The notes below the pieces were generated by a model. That model worked only from the letters and a program-made list of their open reading frames with translations. It had not been told where the DNA came from and did no database searches. DNA of 64,000 nt from Sipunculus nudus (lineage: Eukaryota; Annelida; Sipuncula; Golfingiida; Sipunculidae): the NCBI GenBank assembly GCA_026874595.1, contig CM049313.1:53185659-53249658 (forward strand), in the 5' to 3' direction. Every line of letters begins with the position of its first letter. The stretch's first letter is position 1. This document shows, one piece after another, positions 1-11,572 of this stretch. The position numbers and the translations under genes were made by a program.

Positions 1-934
1 CTTATTTGGTCTTCAGTTTACTTTCTGAATTGTTACAAGAGCTTTACATTGGACCGTTATTTTTCGAGAGAATCTGTGTGAACTGTTCGTCAGGTTTATA
101 CATTGTAAAGGACATGTCGCTGTGACAGTGGAGGTAGCCAGGTACTGTGCACTTTGTTTATTTTACTATGTGATTATATTGATTTGCTGTTATACTGTTG
201 TTGTACTGTTGTTGTATTGATTTAGTGTACTGTAATGTAAGGGATGCTTAAGAATAAATTATGGTTATTTGTTAACATAAAACCACTGACTTCTTTGTTC
301 GTTCCCCTAGACATTTCACGCTGCCTGGTTTTACCGAATCTGATTTTTTTTCTCCATTACAAAATTTATGTTCATCACGCATACGTGAACTGTTGATATT
401 AGGTTCCGTAACACAGGACACATTTAAAACAACAATATGGATCAAATTGGAACAAATATCATTCGATTGGACGAGATGGATACAAAATCATAGCAATATT
501 TGTATTTAATGAATGATATGGCGGCCATTTTGGTTTATTTTGGTCGATAAAATTTGTAAGGGTTACCTTCCTTTTTTATATAGTTTTTTTACCCAAATGA
601 AGTATAAACAAACACTAACTCAATTTGGGCATTCAGTTTCTATGGGATGGCACTTTGGAAACATGAGCGCCTATACATTTTATCCTACGGTTGTGGTCAT
701 CACTTGATCGAGACCATTCCCACGTATGGTGAACATTCATGCAGAACGTATCAGAAAATTATTTAATCCCTCAAACAAGTAAAATATTCTAGAGTTCAAA
801 TCAGTTTGGATAAGCCAGTCTGGATGTTGGGCTGTGTCTTCAGTAAGTAAGTTGGTTATAAGTTTAACCACTAGATGACACCAACAGTCACAAAACTGCC
901 TGAAATCATGCCATAGGAGTAGTTCCCATGCTTG
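1..934. other. Intergenic, no gene seen
   Basis: AT-rich sequence with only short chance reading frames. No domain, splice pattern or RNA gene was recognised. An AATAAA-like signal lies near 252, so the far left could be the 3' end of something outside the window, but nothing supports a specific call. Confidence 0.5.
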
Positions 935-939
935 TCTGG
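935..939. repeat. Target-site duplication of LTR element 1 (left copy)
   Basis: TCTGG lies directly before the left LTR and recurs directly after the right LTR at 8538-8542. A 5-bp duplication is typical of Ty3/gypsy integrase and fixes the element ends at 940 and 8537. Confidence 0.9.
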
Positions 940-2058
940 TGTCACCCCTAACTTAACGTGAAAACTTTACAACGGATATAACCTATAAAACCATACGATG
1001 GGTTTACGCTCGCCACTTGATTTCACTCATCAAGAAATTAGATCCCGGCCATTACAGGTGACATTTCCACGTTATTTTAAGGACGTGTATTAAAATACCA
1101 GACAATCATACACCTAGATCAATAGAAACTATGAGACATCAGGTTAAATTCACAAATATAATTCAAGACAATACTTACAGAGACACCAATGTGAGTGTGT
1201 GCGTTGATGTGTCAATACGACAGTTCTTCACATTAAAATTACAGGATATTTTACTGAGTCCATGGTTTGTATAAAACAATAAAGTCCAGTTCCTTCAGAG
1301 ATCTCTGGTTACTGTTTTGTGTAGAATCTAGCGTATGGTTAGCACCATATAGATCTAGTCTTTCTGAGTTTAGCGATCTTCAACTGATCTTGCTTGTCAG
1401 CGACCCGGGTAGGTTTACGTTCACATGAATGCAATAGCGCTCTTTGTTTACGTAGAGCTTAGAGTCCTTGACCTTGCTCGTGTAGCAATGGTTTCACAGC
1501 TTACGGCGGTTATGTATCTAGGTCAAGCTGAACTAGGCCGGCAGGTGACGAGCGCTCTTTCAATTTATCGCCAATACGCTCTGTCGGCAGCACGGCTGAG
1601 TTCTCATGAGCTGGGTCCTTGCCTCATGTAGAAGCTTGCTTCTATGCCGTTTCTGGCGTTTCAATGTTCCTACTCCCGTGCGTGCGTGCTGCCACCTCAA
1701 GCTTCAAGACCCAACTGAAGGCAGCTTCCAGCGTCTCTCCCTGAACTCTGACGTCACAATCGTCGTCACAATACGGCGATCCGGTTCTCTGATTGGCTTA
1801 TGGCTCAAGTGTCCCATATAAGGTTATATGTGACCTGGTTTGACTGCTAGCGTCACCTTGGCGACCCACATACCAGAAGTAATACACTCAATGCGTGACA
1901 CAGATAAAATCAGCTGATAGCCGATGGGATTTCATATATATACAATCAAGACCTGTCAACGCTTTAGGAAGACGCTTCACGTCAATACCAATAGAGAACT
2001 GACTTCGTTAAACTATGATACAAAACACCGTACTTATTGTCACCGATTTCTGGTGACA
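940..2058 (-). repeat. 3' LTR of element 1 (1119 bp)
   Basis: Matches 7416-8537 almost base for base. Differences I could see are a handful of substitutions (near 1068-1072, 1397 and 1866) and a 3-base GAA indel near 1576. The ends are TGTCACC and GGTGACA, a perfect 7-bp terminal inverted repeat. The short frames inside the LTR (for example at 1425 and 1606) recur in the other LTR and carry no recognisable protein. Confidence 0.93.
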
Positions 2059-2078
2059 TCACCCCCTCCTTTTAAGGA
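2059..2078 (-). other. Polypurine tract of element 1
   Basis: Read on the minus strand, this is a purine run (AAAAGGAGGGGGTGA) abutting the 3' LTR, where plus-strand DNA priming is expected. Element 2 has a similar run (GGGGGGAGTGA) in the equivalent place. Confidence 0.8.
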
Positions 2079-2278
2079 AAATACACAGTATTTTCTCGAT
2101 ACATCGTATCGTTCTATCTTACAGGGTGCAGCTAAACATATTTACATGTAGCAATACATAGCAATACATAAGGGTCATGTAACAAGTTGTCATTAGTACA
2201 TGCCCACGGTCTATGACACAGGGCAAAATCTTGTACATGTTTAGACTTAACTGGCTAAACATTATAGCTCATTACATC

Positions 2279-3856
2279 CTAACACTCAGGCAGTCTGCTA
2301 AGAAAATCAGGTCCATGGTTTAGTTTACCTGACACTGCTTCAATATCAAATCTAAACTCTTGTAGAACCAGTGCCCATCTCATTACTCTCTTATTAGCAC
2401 ATTTTGATTTGCTAATACACTTTAATGGTTTGTGGTCGGTCTGAATGGTGAACGGTCTACAAGCCAGGTACATCTCAAATTTCTGTACAGACCATACAAT
2501 TGCTAATGACTCTTTCTCGATGGTGGAGTAATTTCTCTCCCTGGGCAATAGTTTACGACTGGCATAAGCTACTGGGTGCATGATCCCCTCGTGTCTTTGC
2601 ATCAGGATACAGCCAATACCCACATCAGATGCATCACATTTCAAATAAAATCGTTTACTGAAATCAGGTAGCTTCAGTATGGGAGGGTCTGACAGTTTAG
2701 CCTTTAGAGAACAGTACGCGTTCTCGTGTACGGGTTTCCAGTCTAGTTTGTTAGGTTGACCTTTACGCGTTAGATCAGTCAAGGGCACCGCTATTTCCGC
2801 ATAGTTTGGCACGAATTTTCGATAGTACCCTGTAAGACCTAGGAATGCTCGCAAAGCCTTCTTTGTCTTAGGTCTATCAGTGCTCTGTATTCTCTTGAGC
2901 AAAACTGGATTAGTGGCCAAGTTGCCCGTGCCTACAAGGTGTCCCAAAAACTCTAGGCTCTGGTAGCCTATGAAGGTTTTAGCTGGTTTAGCTGCTAAGT
3001 TTGCACATTCTAGTCTAACTAGCACTTCTCTAAGAGTTCTTAAGTGCTCGTCCCAAGTCTCTGCGTGTATTAACACGTCATCTACATAACATACTACATT
3101 CGGCATGTCGCTGAACATTTTCCGCATCATGCGGGTGAAAACCGCTCCCGCAGTTACCAGGCCGAATGGCATAACCCTAAATTGGTAATGGCCATCGGGT
3201 GTAACAAAGACCGTCTTATCCCTGGATTCCTCAGAAACAGGGATCTGCCAGTAACCTTTCGTCAGGTCAAGCTTTGTAAAATACTGGCTTTTCGCGACTT
3301 CGACAAAAAGTGTTTCTGGATCCGGCATGGGTTCAGGATCGAACACGACTGATTGGTTCAGCTTTCGGTAGTCTATCACGAATCTAGTCTTACCGTCAGG
3401 TTTCCTAAGCAGGATACAGGGGGACGCATAGCTAGAATCTGACTGTTCAATAATGCCTAAGTTTAACATTTCCTGGATTTCTGTTCGCATTGTCTCTCGC
3501 AGTTCAAAAGGCACCCTATAGGGCCTAGTTTTTACAGGTACATCAGATGAGAGTTTAATGCTACATTCTACAACATTGGTAAGCTTGGGTACATCTGTGA
3601 ATACATCCCCATATTGCCTAAGCAGACTGAGTATTTCACGGCGCTGACACTTGCCTAGGTCAGCATTTACCTGAACATCTCGCTCAGTCTGGCGGCGCGC
3701 ATACGACGGTAACGACATGTGGGCATCCTCATCAATCCCTTCAGGGTTTAACTCTCCGAACACGGGAGGCTCTGTTTCCCCGTCTACACCGTCAGGATCA
3801 TGTATAGAATCAGGTGCGCCCTTGGCTACCGCTGCCAGAATATGCTGGGGCTCGTT
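2279..3856 (-). CDS. Element 1 pol, second part: reverse transcriptase and RNase H
   Basis: This continues the frame of the upstream gag-PR-INT block after one TGA at 3857-3859. Reading 5' to 3': a linker of about 90 codons; RT with a conserved PYRVPFELR entry region, RKLNQ, LDLTKGYWQIP, VMPFGLVTAGAVF and the catalytic YVDD; then RNase H with the acidic residues in KCDASD, TIEKES and QTDHKPL, ending at GPDFLSRLP. It would copy element RNA into DNA and degrade the RNA strand in cytoplasmic particles. A GTG or ATG after the stop is unlikely to be a natural start, so this is best read as the 3' part of one polyprotein, made only by readthrough or in copies lacking the stop. Confidence 0.9.
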   Translation of the reverse strand, partial: NEPQHILAAVAKGAPDSIHDPDGVDGETEPPVFGELNPEGIDEDAHMSLPSYARRQTERDVQVNADLGKCQRREILSLLRQYGDVFTDVPKLTNVVECSIKLSSDVPVKTRPYRVPFELRETMRTEIQEMLNLGIIEQSDSSYASPCILLRKPDGKTRFVIDYRKLNQSVVFDPEPMPDPETLFVEVAKSQYFTKLDLTKGYWQIPVSEESRDKTVFVTPDGHYQFRVMPFGLVTAGAVFTRMMRKMFSDMPNVVCYVDDVLIHAETWDEHLRTLREVLVRLECANLAAKPAKTFIGYQSLEFLGHLVGTGNLATNPVLLKRIQSTDRPKTKKALRAFLGLTGYYRKFVPNYAEIAVPLTDLTRKGQPNKLDWKPVHENAYCSLKAKLSDPPILKLPDFSKRFYLKCDASDVGIGCILMQRHEGIMHPVAYASRKLLPRERNYSTIEKESLAIVWSVQKFEMYLACRPFTIQTDHKPLKCISKSKCANKRVMRWALVLQEFRFDIEAVSGKLNHGPDFLSRLPEC

Positions 3857-6691
3857 TCAAGCATGGTACCGTTTCAGCATATTCACGTGGAAGGTTTTAA
3901 CCTTATCGCCAATCTTAATCCGATAGTCTAAGTCCCCAACCCTGTTTACAATAGTATAGGGGCCTTTCCACTGTACCATTAATTTGTTCCGCTCCGTCGG
4001 GAGTAACAACAAAACTTCGTCTCCGGCCTCAAACCTGCGCGTGCATTTACCTCTATCATATAACAGTTTGTGTCTGTTCGCTGATTTGTTCAACGCCTCT
4101 CTAGCTAACGCGCATGTGTCGCTTAGTTTGTCTTGTAGGTCCAGGACGTATTGGTACGTGGTTTTAGTCTCGACGCTAGTATCTCGCTTGGTCCACAGAT
4201 CCCTTAGAATCCGCATCGGTCCTCTAACGATCCTACCATAGAGCAACTCAAAGGGTGAGAACCCTGTGCTCTCATGTGGCGCTTCTCGGTACGCAAAAAG
4301 CACGGCGCTGAGGTACCGATCCCAATCTCGCGGTCTTTCCTCGCACATCCGTTTCAACATTAACTTTAACGTTCCATTGAATCTCTCCACCATTCCGTTG
4401 CACATAGGATGGTAAGGAGTAGTGGTGAGCTGTCTTACAGACAAAACACGGCTAACTTCTCGCATGAGGTCTGACGTAAATTGTGTTCCCATGTCAGTAA
4501 GCACCTCTGACGGCACTCCTAACCGCGCATAAATATCAACTAGCGCATCAGCCACAGAGACTGTATCTATGTTCTTTAAAGCAACAGCCTCCGGATATCT
4601 AGTGGCATAATCCATAACGGTCAGAATATACCTGTGACCTCTCTCAGACGCTGGATGGATCGGCCCAACCAGATCCATCGAAATTCTACGCCAGGGCTCA
4701 TCAATTAATGGCATCTGGCCTAACGTAGCTCCAGGCACCTTGCCTTTCGGTATGGTTTTCTGGCAAATGGGACAGGACTTGCAAAACTCAGCAATGTCAT
4801 TATACATCCCTTTCCAGAAAAACTGAGTTCTCACGCGGTCGTGCGTTTTGTCTATGCCCTGATGGCCCGCCATAACCGCTTCGTGGCCCATCCTCATTAC
4901 GTCGTACCGTAACGTCTGAGGTACCACCACTCGAGATCCATCTTGATCTCCCCGTTTATCACTCACAACCCGAACTAAATATCCGTCCTCAATTCTAAAT
5001 GGACTATCATTTCTAGCCTCTCTAGCTAGCCTCCAATACGGCGCTAAAGACCCATCCTCCTCCTGCGCCTTCAAAAATTCGGCCGGACTCACATCGGCAA
5101 CTGGGCTTGCAACATTCAAGCTACGCGTCGGTATCTGTTTCTCTCGTGCAGCGCTCCGTGTCTCCACCGCGGACGACACCTCCTTTTGTGACTCTACACC
5201 GTCACACACTATGCCTGAGGACCGCTCAGACTTCCACGTCGGGTCCGGATCATACGGATCACGCGCTCCCGCTACGTTACCTAGCGCTAAATCACATACA
5301 GCATCCCCGACCACCATTGCCTCGATAGTACCGACAAAGTACGCACAGTCCACATTAATCCTAGCCGTAGGAAATTGTCTTACAGACCCGTCGAACAACC
5401 TACACTCGACCTGGTGTCCGGTGAACTGATTCGGCTCCACGTACGACTCACATATTCCTGCCGAGGAACATCCCGAATCCCGCAGCACCCTCGCTGACTT
5501 ACCATTCACCAGCCCTTCACACACAGGTAACGAGATTCCGCCTTCTGTCTGGGCAGCAAATCCTAACGACTGACTCGGACTCTCTACTTCCGGTTTCACC
5601 GCACCGACTGTCTCCGTTTCCGCCTCGACTACTGCCATTGACATAGTCTCCGGTTTCTGTTTTGGGTTATACGGGGGGCTAAAATTAGTCCTATACCTCT
5701 GCTGATCGCCAGCAGCACGCCCTACTTGAGGGGAAGACCTAGGCCTCGACCGGGCACTAGTCTTACATTCCCGCGCCTTATGTCCCAGTTCATTACATAA
5801 ATAACATCTGATGCCTCCTGATGGCTTAAATGTCTGACCGTCCGGACTGCGCTCAACCTCTCGCTTCTCTCTAGGCTGAGATACCGGTTGCGCTGGACGC
5901 GGCACATTATTGCCATAACGAGGACCTGCTGTAAGGCTGTGTACACCGTGAGCCTCCGTATAACTCTCGGCTAAGTCTACCATACTATCAAAGTCACGAC
6001 ACCGTCTCTCTTTCAAAAACATAGAGAGATCCCTACTACAGCAGTTTACGAACTGCTCACACATCAACAGGTTAACTACCCCGTCGTAGTCACCTCCGAC
6101 CCCTGCCATCCCTATCCAATGGTCTAGGTATCCACTCAGTCTCACCGCAAACTGACTCGGCGTTTCGCCTCGCTCAGGCCTACAAGTCCGAAACTTGTGT
6201 CGATAACCCTCTTCGGTCATTTGGTATCGCTTTAACAAGGCTATCTTTAACTTATCGTAATCCATGGCCTCACTAACCGATAACTGTGTGTAAGTCCCTA
6301 GCGCCTTACCCCGCAGTAACGGACTCAGGTGTAACGCCCAATTCTCCCTATCATAGCCTTGACATACAGCTAATCGTTCAAATCGCTCAAGAAACGCATC
6401 TAGCTGATCGTGAGCCTCATCAAAAGGTGGAAGCTGGATTTTCGGGAATACATCCCTACTTCTCTCTTCTTTAACCCCAGAGTCAGACTTTAACCTTAGA
6501 ACCTCTAATTCGTGGGCTCTAGCCTCTCGCTCACGCTCTAATTCCCGCTGTTCCTTCTCTATTTCACGTTGCCTGGCTCTTTCCTCACGTTCCTCATCCG
6601 CACGCCGTCTAGCCTCAACATAATCTTGTAAAGCCTGGTCCTTAAGCCCCAAGGCCTGTCCGCATCTAACAAGTGACTCTAACGTTTCCAT
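3857..6691 (-). CDS. Element 1 gag-protease-integrase
   Basis: A frame of 944 codons starting METLESL. Residues about 25-68 are a highly charged Arg/Glu coiled-coil-like stretch. Residues about 80-255 resemble the gag domain of Ty3/gypsy elements. A CX2CX4HX4C zinc knuckle (CYLCNELGHKAREC) lies near residue 300, and an aspartic-protease DSG motif near 400. Integrase follows: an H-x6-H...C-x2-C zinc domain near 600-645, a catalytic D-D-E core (SMDLVGP, LTDMGTQF, GMVERFN), and a GPY/F module (QWKGPYTIV) near the end. RT lies after integrase, not before. The frame ends at a single TGA and stays open in the same frame beyond it. Confidence 0.92.
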   Translation of the reverse strand: METLESLVRCGQALGLKDQALQDYVEARRRADEEREERARQREIEKEQRELEREREARAHELEVLRLKSDSGVKEERSRDVFPKIQLPPFDEAHDQLDAFLERFERLAVCQGYDRENWALHLSPLLRGKALGTYTQLSVSEAMDYDKLKIALLKRYQMTEEGYRHKFRTCRPERGETPSQFAVRLSGYLDHWIGMAGVGGDYDGVVNLLMCEQFVNCCSRDLSMFLKERRCRDFDSMVDLAESYTEAHGVHSLTAGPRYGNNVPRPAQPVSQPREKREVERSPDGQTFKPSGGIRCYLCNELGHKARECKTSARSRPRSSPQVGRAAGDQQRYRTNFSPPYNPKQKPETMSMAVVEAETETVGAVKPEVESPSQSLGFAAQTEGGISLPVCEGLVNGKSARVLRDSGCSSAGICESYVEPNQFTGHQVECRLFDGSVRQFPTARINVDCAYFVGTIEAMVVGDAVCDLALGNVAGARDPYDPDPTWKSERSSGIVCDGVESQKEVSSAVETRSAAREKQIPTRSLNVASPVADVSPAEFLKAQEEDGSLAPYWRLAREARNDSPFRIEDGYLVRVVSDKRGDQDGSRVVVPQTLRYDVMRMGHEAVMAGHQGIDKTHDRVRTQFFWKGMYNDIAEFCKSCPICQKTIPKGKVPGATLGQMPLIDEPWRRISMDLVGPIHPASERGHRYILTVMDYATRYPEAVALKNIDTVSVADALVDIYARLGVPSEVLTDMGTQFTSDLMREVSRVLSVRQLTTTPYHPMCNGMVERFNGTLKLMLKRMCEERPRDWDRYLSAVLFAYREAPHESTGFSPFELLYGRIVRGPMRILRDLWTKRDTSVETKTTYQYVLDLQDKLSDTCALAREALNKSANRHKLLYDRGKCTRRFEAGDEVLLLLPTERNKLMVQWKGPYTIVNRVGDLDYRIKIGDKVKTFHVNMLKRYHA

Positions 6692-7392
6692 GGTAACGCT
6701 CTAACCTAGTAAGATTCCAGTATCTAGTAATATCCGCTCTTAAAAATCCGTAAATACGTACTGTTAAAGCCAACCTAACGAACCGGCGGTATCCGTACAA
6801 TAACACTACGGTAGCTCTACGCATCAAAATCTACTTATACGGACGGACGGACGGAAGGTCGGACGAAGGGTCAGACGGATGGACGGATGGATATCAAGAT
6901 ATCAATAAACACCATGCACCTATGATTACCATGCCAATCGGGAGGGGTAAACTTACCTGTCAAGAGACCCTACCACGTGACCAATCACAAACTAGTGTAG
7001 AAAAAATTATACCAGGGCGTATCTAACAACATCAAAAATTTTCACTCTAATCTGGGTTTATATCAACCCAGTAATGATGTCCAGGTATCACTGAACTAGC
7101 ATTACTCACAAAACATGCATGTGTTCTAGCCAAATCTACAAGGTATATGCCGATCTTGAAACAATGTTGTGCTTCAGGTAATATTCTCACTGAATAAATA
7201 TTAACTCCTAACAGTGGGGTAATTTCATTGTGCAAGTATACACTACAACATCAGTTTGGTGTCATTTCCAATTATTAATTCAGATCAACTCTAGTTTGAG
7301 TATATGAATGTCTGGTTTCAGTACTGTTTTCTCAGTTCAAAACTTCTGAAACTTACTGTAATTAGCCAGTTTTTTTTTTAAAGGCTAATTAT
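6692..7392 (-). other. Untranslated leader of element 1
   Basis: Lies between the primer-binding site and the gag start. It contains a short GGAC-rich run near 6841-6870 and several small frames with no similarity to anything I recognise. It is read as the packaging/leader region of the element. Confidence 0.6.
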
Positions 7393-7410
7393 ATCCTGGC
7401 ACGCTCGCCA
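7393..7410 (-). other. Primer-binding site candidate of element 1
   Basis: The minus strand reads TGGCGAGCGTGCCAGGAT, starting five bases inside the 5' LTR. The TGG start (complement of a tRNA CCA end) and the position are as expected. I cannot assign the tRNA. Confidence 0.6.
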
Positions 7411-7415
7411 TACAA

Positions 7416-8537
7416 TGTCACCCCTAACTTAACGTGAAAACTTTACAACGGATATAACCTATAAAACCATACGATGGGTTTACGCTCGCCACTTGATTTC
7501 ACTCATCAAGAAATTAGATCCCGGCCATTACAGGTGACATTTCCAGGTTCTTTTAAGGACGTGTATTAAAATACCAGACAATCATACACCTAGATCAATA
7601 GAAACTATGAGACATCAGGTTAAATTCACAAATATAATTCAAGACAATACTTACAGAGACACCAATGTGAGTGTGTGCGTTGATGTGTCAATACGACAGT
7701 TCTTCACATTAAAATTACAGGATATTTTACTGAGTCCATGGTTTGTATAAAACAATAAAGTCCAGTTCCTTCAGAGATCTCTGGTTACTGTTTTGTGTAG
7801 AATCTAGCGTATGGTTAGCACCATATAGATCTAGTCTTTCTGAGTTTAGCGATCTTCAACTGATCTTGCTTGTCTGCGACCCGGGTAGGTTTACGTTCAC
7901 ATGAATGCAATAGCGCTCTTTGTTTACGTAGAGCTTAGAGTCCTTGACCTTGCTCGTGTAGCAATGGTTTCACAGCTTACGGCGGTTATGTATCTAGGTC
8001 AAGCTGAACTAGGCCGGCAGGTGACGAGCGCTCTTTCAATTTATCGCCAATACGAAGCTCTGTCGGCAGCACGGCTGAGTTCTCATGAGCTGGGTCCTTG
8101 CCTCATGTAGAAGCTTGCTTCTATGCCGTTTCTGGCGTTTCAATGTTCCTACTCCCGTGCGTGCGTGCTGCCACCTCAAGCTTCAAGACCCAACTGAAGG
8201 CAGCTTCCAGCGTCTCTCCCTGAACTCTGACGTCACAATCGTCGTCACAATACGGCGATCCGGTTCTCTGATTGGCTTATGGCTCAAGTGTCCCATATAA
8301 GGTTATATGTGACCTGGTTTGACTGCTAGCGTCACCTTGGCGACCACCATACCAGAAGTAATACACTCAATGCGTGACACAGATAAAATCAGCTGATAGC
8401 CGATGGGATTTCATATATATACAATCAAGACCTGTCAACGCTTTAGGAAGACGCTTCACGTCAATACCAATAGAGAACTGACTTCGTTAAACTATGATAC
8501 AAAACACCGTACTTATTGTCACCGATTTCTGGTGACA
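7416..8537 (-). repeat. 5' LTR of element 1 (1122 bp)
   Basis: Near-identical partner of 940-2058, differing at only a few positions plus one 3-base indel. It would carry the element's promoter, but I could not fix a TATA box or start site. Such low LTR divergence implies recent insertion. Confidence 0.93.
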
Positions 8538-10369
8538 TCTGGTATTCCATGACTCCGTAAAGCCAAATTCATACTGTCATGGATGAGGGAACGGATGGTG
8601 ACGGGTAGTCTTGGACTGAGTTAAATCACGGACCATCCCTAGGAAATCAAACAGTTTTGCGATCGCAGTCATACCATTTAGATTCAATTAGATGTAGTTC
8701 GCACTAGGAACATTGTTCAGCGTCAAAGGACCCCCATCCCGGTCCCCGAGGTTTTATCTTAGACTGACCCAGTCCATAAAAATATTTAATATTTGTTGCT
8801 TCTGACAGAGAAATCAAACGTTCTTACGTTGTGTCGCACTTAATATCGGTATCGCCATCTTGCGGCAACTCATATAACTAATTTACCACTATCTGACCCT
8901 CTAATCTCATGGACTGGTAACTTGGACGGTTACCGGACGGTCAGCGCCACACATCACCGCCTCGCTGAACTAAGGTCTTTTCCAGTGACGTCAGCAGAGG
9001 CCTTTCCCATAAACTTTTTTCAAAACAAACATGGTTCATTCAGTCATCGCCTGTTCCGGGCTTCCAATCGGCTACTAATACCAATTTTATTTGTCTTTAA
9101 TTTAGGCCGTCGCTTATGTTGAGTTTGGCGAGATTTTAAAACACTATAACCCTCAGCCTCAGTGTAAACGTTTATTGGACCACAAATAAACGCAGAGCCA
9201 CAGGTCCCTGCCATCATTTATCTAGCGGACAGGAGCGCATGCAGCTGACGACGATGTACCCACTTTGAGGACATTAAGCCTGTGGTTAAGCCCCGGGTAA
9301 TTGGCTGGTGATTTCTTCATGCTAACTGTGTGCACTGCACGTGTTACATCATCACTGTCAACTTACTGGCGCACCAAGCTGAAATGTGATAAATGCGCCT
9401 GGCCAGGTTAAACAATCCAGTGTGTTACCTTGGAAACAACGCTGCTTGTAGCCAGTGGTCGTGTGTATCCAGTGGTCCAGTTACAGGACACTCACACCAT
9501 GCACCAGTGATGATGTAACACATGCATATACACTGCATATATACTGCTTGAAACAATCGCACAGGGGCACTGGGATAGGCACCAAACATCAGGTGTAGCC
9601 TACTCCCGTCCGCTAGATAAAGGAAGGCTTGGACCTGTGACTCTGTGTTTACATCAGAGCCGCAACTGGTTCTAGTGCTGCCAGCTGCTCTTGTCATCCC
9701 TGCAGAGGGAATTTTACTGGACCTGTCGGTACAAAATTGTTGCGATAGTGTCTACAATAAGCACTTACATTTGGCCCATGGACCGTAATATTCGTTCATA
9801 GAGATATATCATAGGACACGTAGGTCCATGTGTGGAATACCTGAACATTGATTTCAGTGCGAATGTTACCAAGCGGGTCACTTGTGGGACCGCTGTTTGC
9901 GTTCTCATAGCAACGATGCCACTCACATGAGGCGTGACGGCCTGATATGTAAATACGGGGGGAATCGTCAGGGCCTCAAAGAGCCTTGTGATGCCTTAAT
10001 ATGCAAATATCAGGGATTCACCATACGGACTTAACAGGGCTTTAGTGATAAGAGCTGGCACTGAGTTAAGTCTACTGGTACATGGAATCACGTTTTATTT
10101 TAAGCATTTTATTTCTTAACGCAAATACTAAAGCCTATGGAGGGCTAGTTTTATTGCTGCTGCCTTTTGTACTCGAGGGGACGTAAAAGTCAGGACTGTT
10201 AATGCTTCCGATATTGCATTCGGCAGCAAAGCCTAGGCATTGATGTGTTAGGTGAGCTGCATGAATAAAGTTAAAATTAAATGTATGCGCATTCTCTAAT
10301 TAAAAGACACATTCATGCGCTGCCATCGGCGATATATCCCTTATATACCGGTAGCTATGTTGCGTGATT

Positions 10370-10880
10370 TTGGAGTCCTTCCCTCAAATTTGACACACAA
10401 GTTGTTTTAACCAAGTTCTCATAAAAGACAGAAATCGGTGACCTGTACCTCCATCGTCAAGGTTAAATCAGCGAAAATAAAAATATATTGTTAACACTAT
10501 AACTTTGGAATCACTCAGTATATTTTCATGAAATTTGATACGTGAAATATTTCTATCAAAATCCCGGAAATGTTCGGAAGCCGATAACCTTGACCTTCAT
10601 CCTCAAATATTTTGTTGACGCTATAACTTTTGAAAAAGTCAAAATTTGTTTGTGAAATTTTATAGTGATTTGTTATTTAAAAAAAAATCAGATGTGTTCG
10701 AAACCGGTGATCTTGACATTCATCTTCAATGTTGAAATAGATTTTGTTGTTAACGATGAAACTTTTGATCCACTCAGTCTTTGTTCTGTCAAATCTGATA
10801 CATGAATTGTAACTACCAATATCTCAGATGAGCTCAAAAACCTTTATCTTTATCAATCTAAAATTTTCATGAAGCCCAAA
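10370..10880. repeat. Degenerate tandem repeat, about 125-bp period
   Basis: Three to four diverged units each carry a phrase like CTATAACTTT, then CACTCAGT, then TTTGATAC, then an ACCTT-containing phrase. Non-coding. It resembles diffuse repeats common in marine invertebrate genomes, but I cannot name the family. Confidence 0.45.
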
Positions 10881-11099
10881 CTTATGAAGTAGTCTGTATG
10901 GAGAGAGGCACGGCAAAAACAAACTCATTGTAGTTATGTTTGACAAAATGTATTGATAATTCAATTAAAATTATGTTAGACTTGACACAGGTTTACCTGT
11001 TGAACTAGAAATTTGCATTCTAATGAATGCAAGCCCCCGCCATTCACTTATTTGGCCCGTATGCCCAGATACACTCGGTCATAGTGGCTGTACATTGGG

Positions 11100-11270
11100 A
11101 ATGTTCCTCAGTGACATTTTTTTATACGGATCATGAGCTTGACCCACACCAAAATCTAACCAATTCTTTAATAGCCCATTCCCGAAATTTTCTTAAAATT
11201 TCATGAGCTTCCGTTAAGGGTTGGGGGATTTATGTTGTGAACAAACACACAAACACGTCCACACATATGA
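11100..11270. repeat. Interspersed-repeat tail
   Basis: Contains AAATTTCATGAGCTTCCGTT followed by a run of ACAAACACAC. Such a 'TTTCATGA...CCGTT...ACAAACA' tail is a recurrent feature of transposon ends in many invertebrate genomes. Family not assigned. Confidence 0.4.
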
Positions 11271-11572
11271 ACGGGAATAAACGCATATCATTCTGAATGA
11301 GGCTAATGAAAACAGTTATCAAAGAGAGAAATTCGAAAGAAAGACTATCAGTTCTAAATATGGCCAAAATCTCGGGCGGGAATATCTGGTGCAAAGGGCG
11401 GCGTTGATAACGATAACGTGCCGATCGTGATTAAAGTAGAACAGATTACGGCATAAACAATGCTCTCTTAAGCTTGCCCTCTTCACTTAATTTAAAGCAA
11501 CTTTAATGCGCTGCATTTGTATTAGCTATATATAGAGCTATCTATTCAACGTTCATATAGTATACACATCTG

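Larger units (their letters stand above)
940..8537 (-). mobile_element. Ty3/gypsy-class LTR retrotransposon 1, Gmr1-like domain order
   Basis: A full-length 7.6-kb element on the minus strand. It has two near-identical LTRs with TGTCACC/GGTGACA ends, a 5-bp target duplication, a primer-binding-site candidate, a polypurine tract, and one gag-pol frame. The domains read gag, zinc knuckle, protease, integrase, then reverse transcriptase and RNase H. Integrase before RT is the Ty1/copia order, yet the RT, RNase H and GPY/F motifs are Ty3/gypsy-type. That combination defines Gmr1-like elements. The two coding blocks share one frame and are separated by a single TGA at 3857-3859. I saw no envelope gene. 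Confidence 0.93.
8543..11572. other. Intergenic DNA upstream of mucin gene 1
   Basis: No coding exon recognised. It holds a 17-bp perfect inverted repeat (9341-9357 with 9505-9521), an octamer-like ATGCAAAT near 9996, a degenerate tandem repeat near 10370-10880, and a transposon-tail-like segment near 11100-11270. Confidence 0.5.

Noticed and set aside
1425-8300. Frames of 68-71 codons repeated at 1425/1606 and 7901/8085
   Set aside because: They are parts of the two LTRs of element 1 and lie on the strand opposite to the element.
9425-9697. 90-codon minus-strand frame
   Set aside because: No recognisable motif and no neighbouring exons; overlaps an inverted repeat. Insufficient support for a gene.
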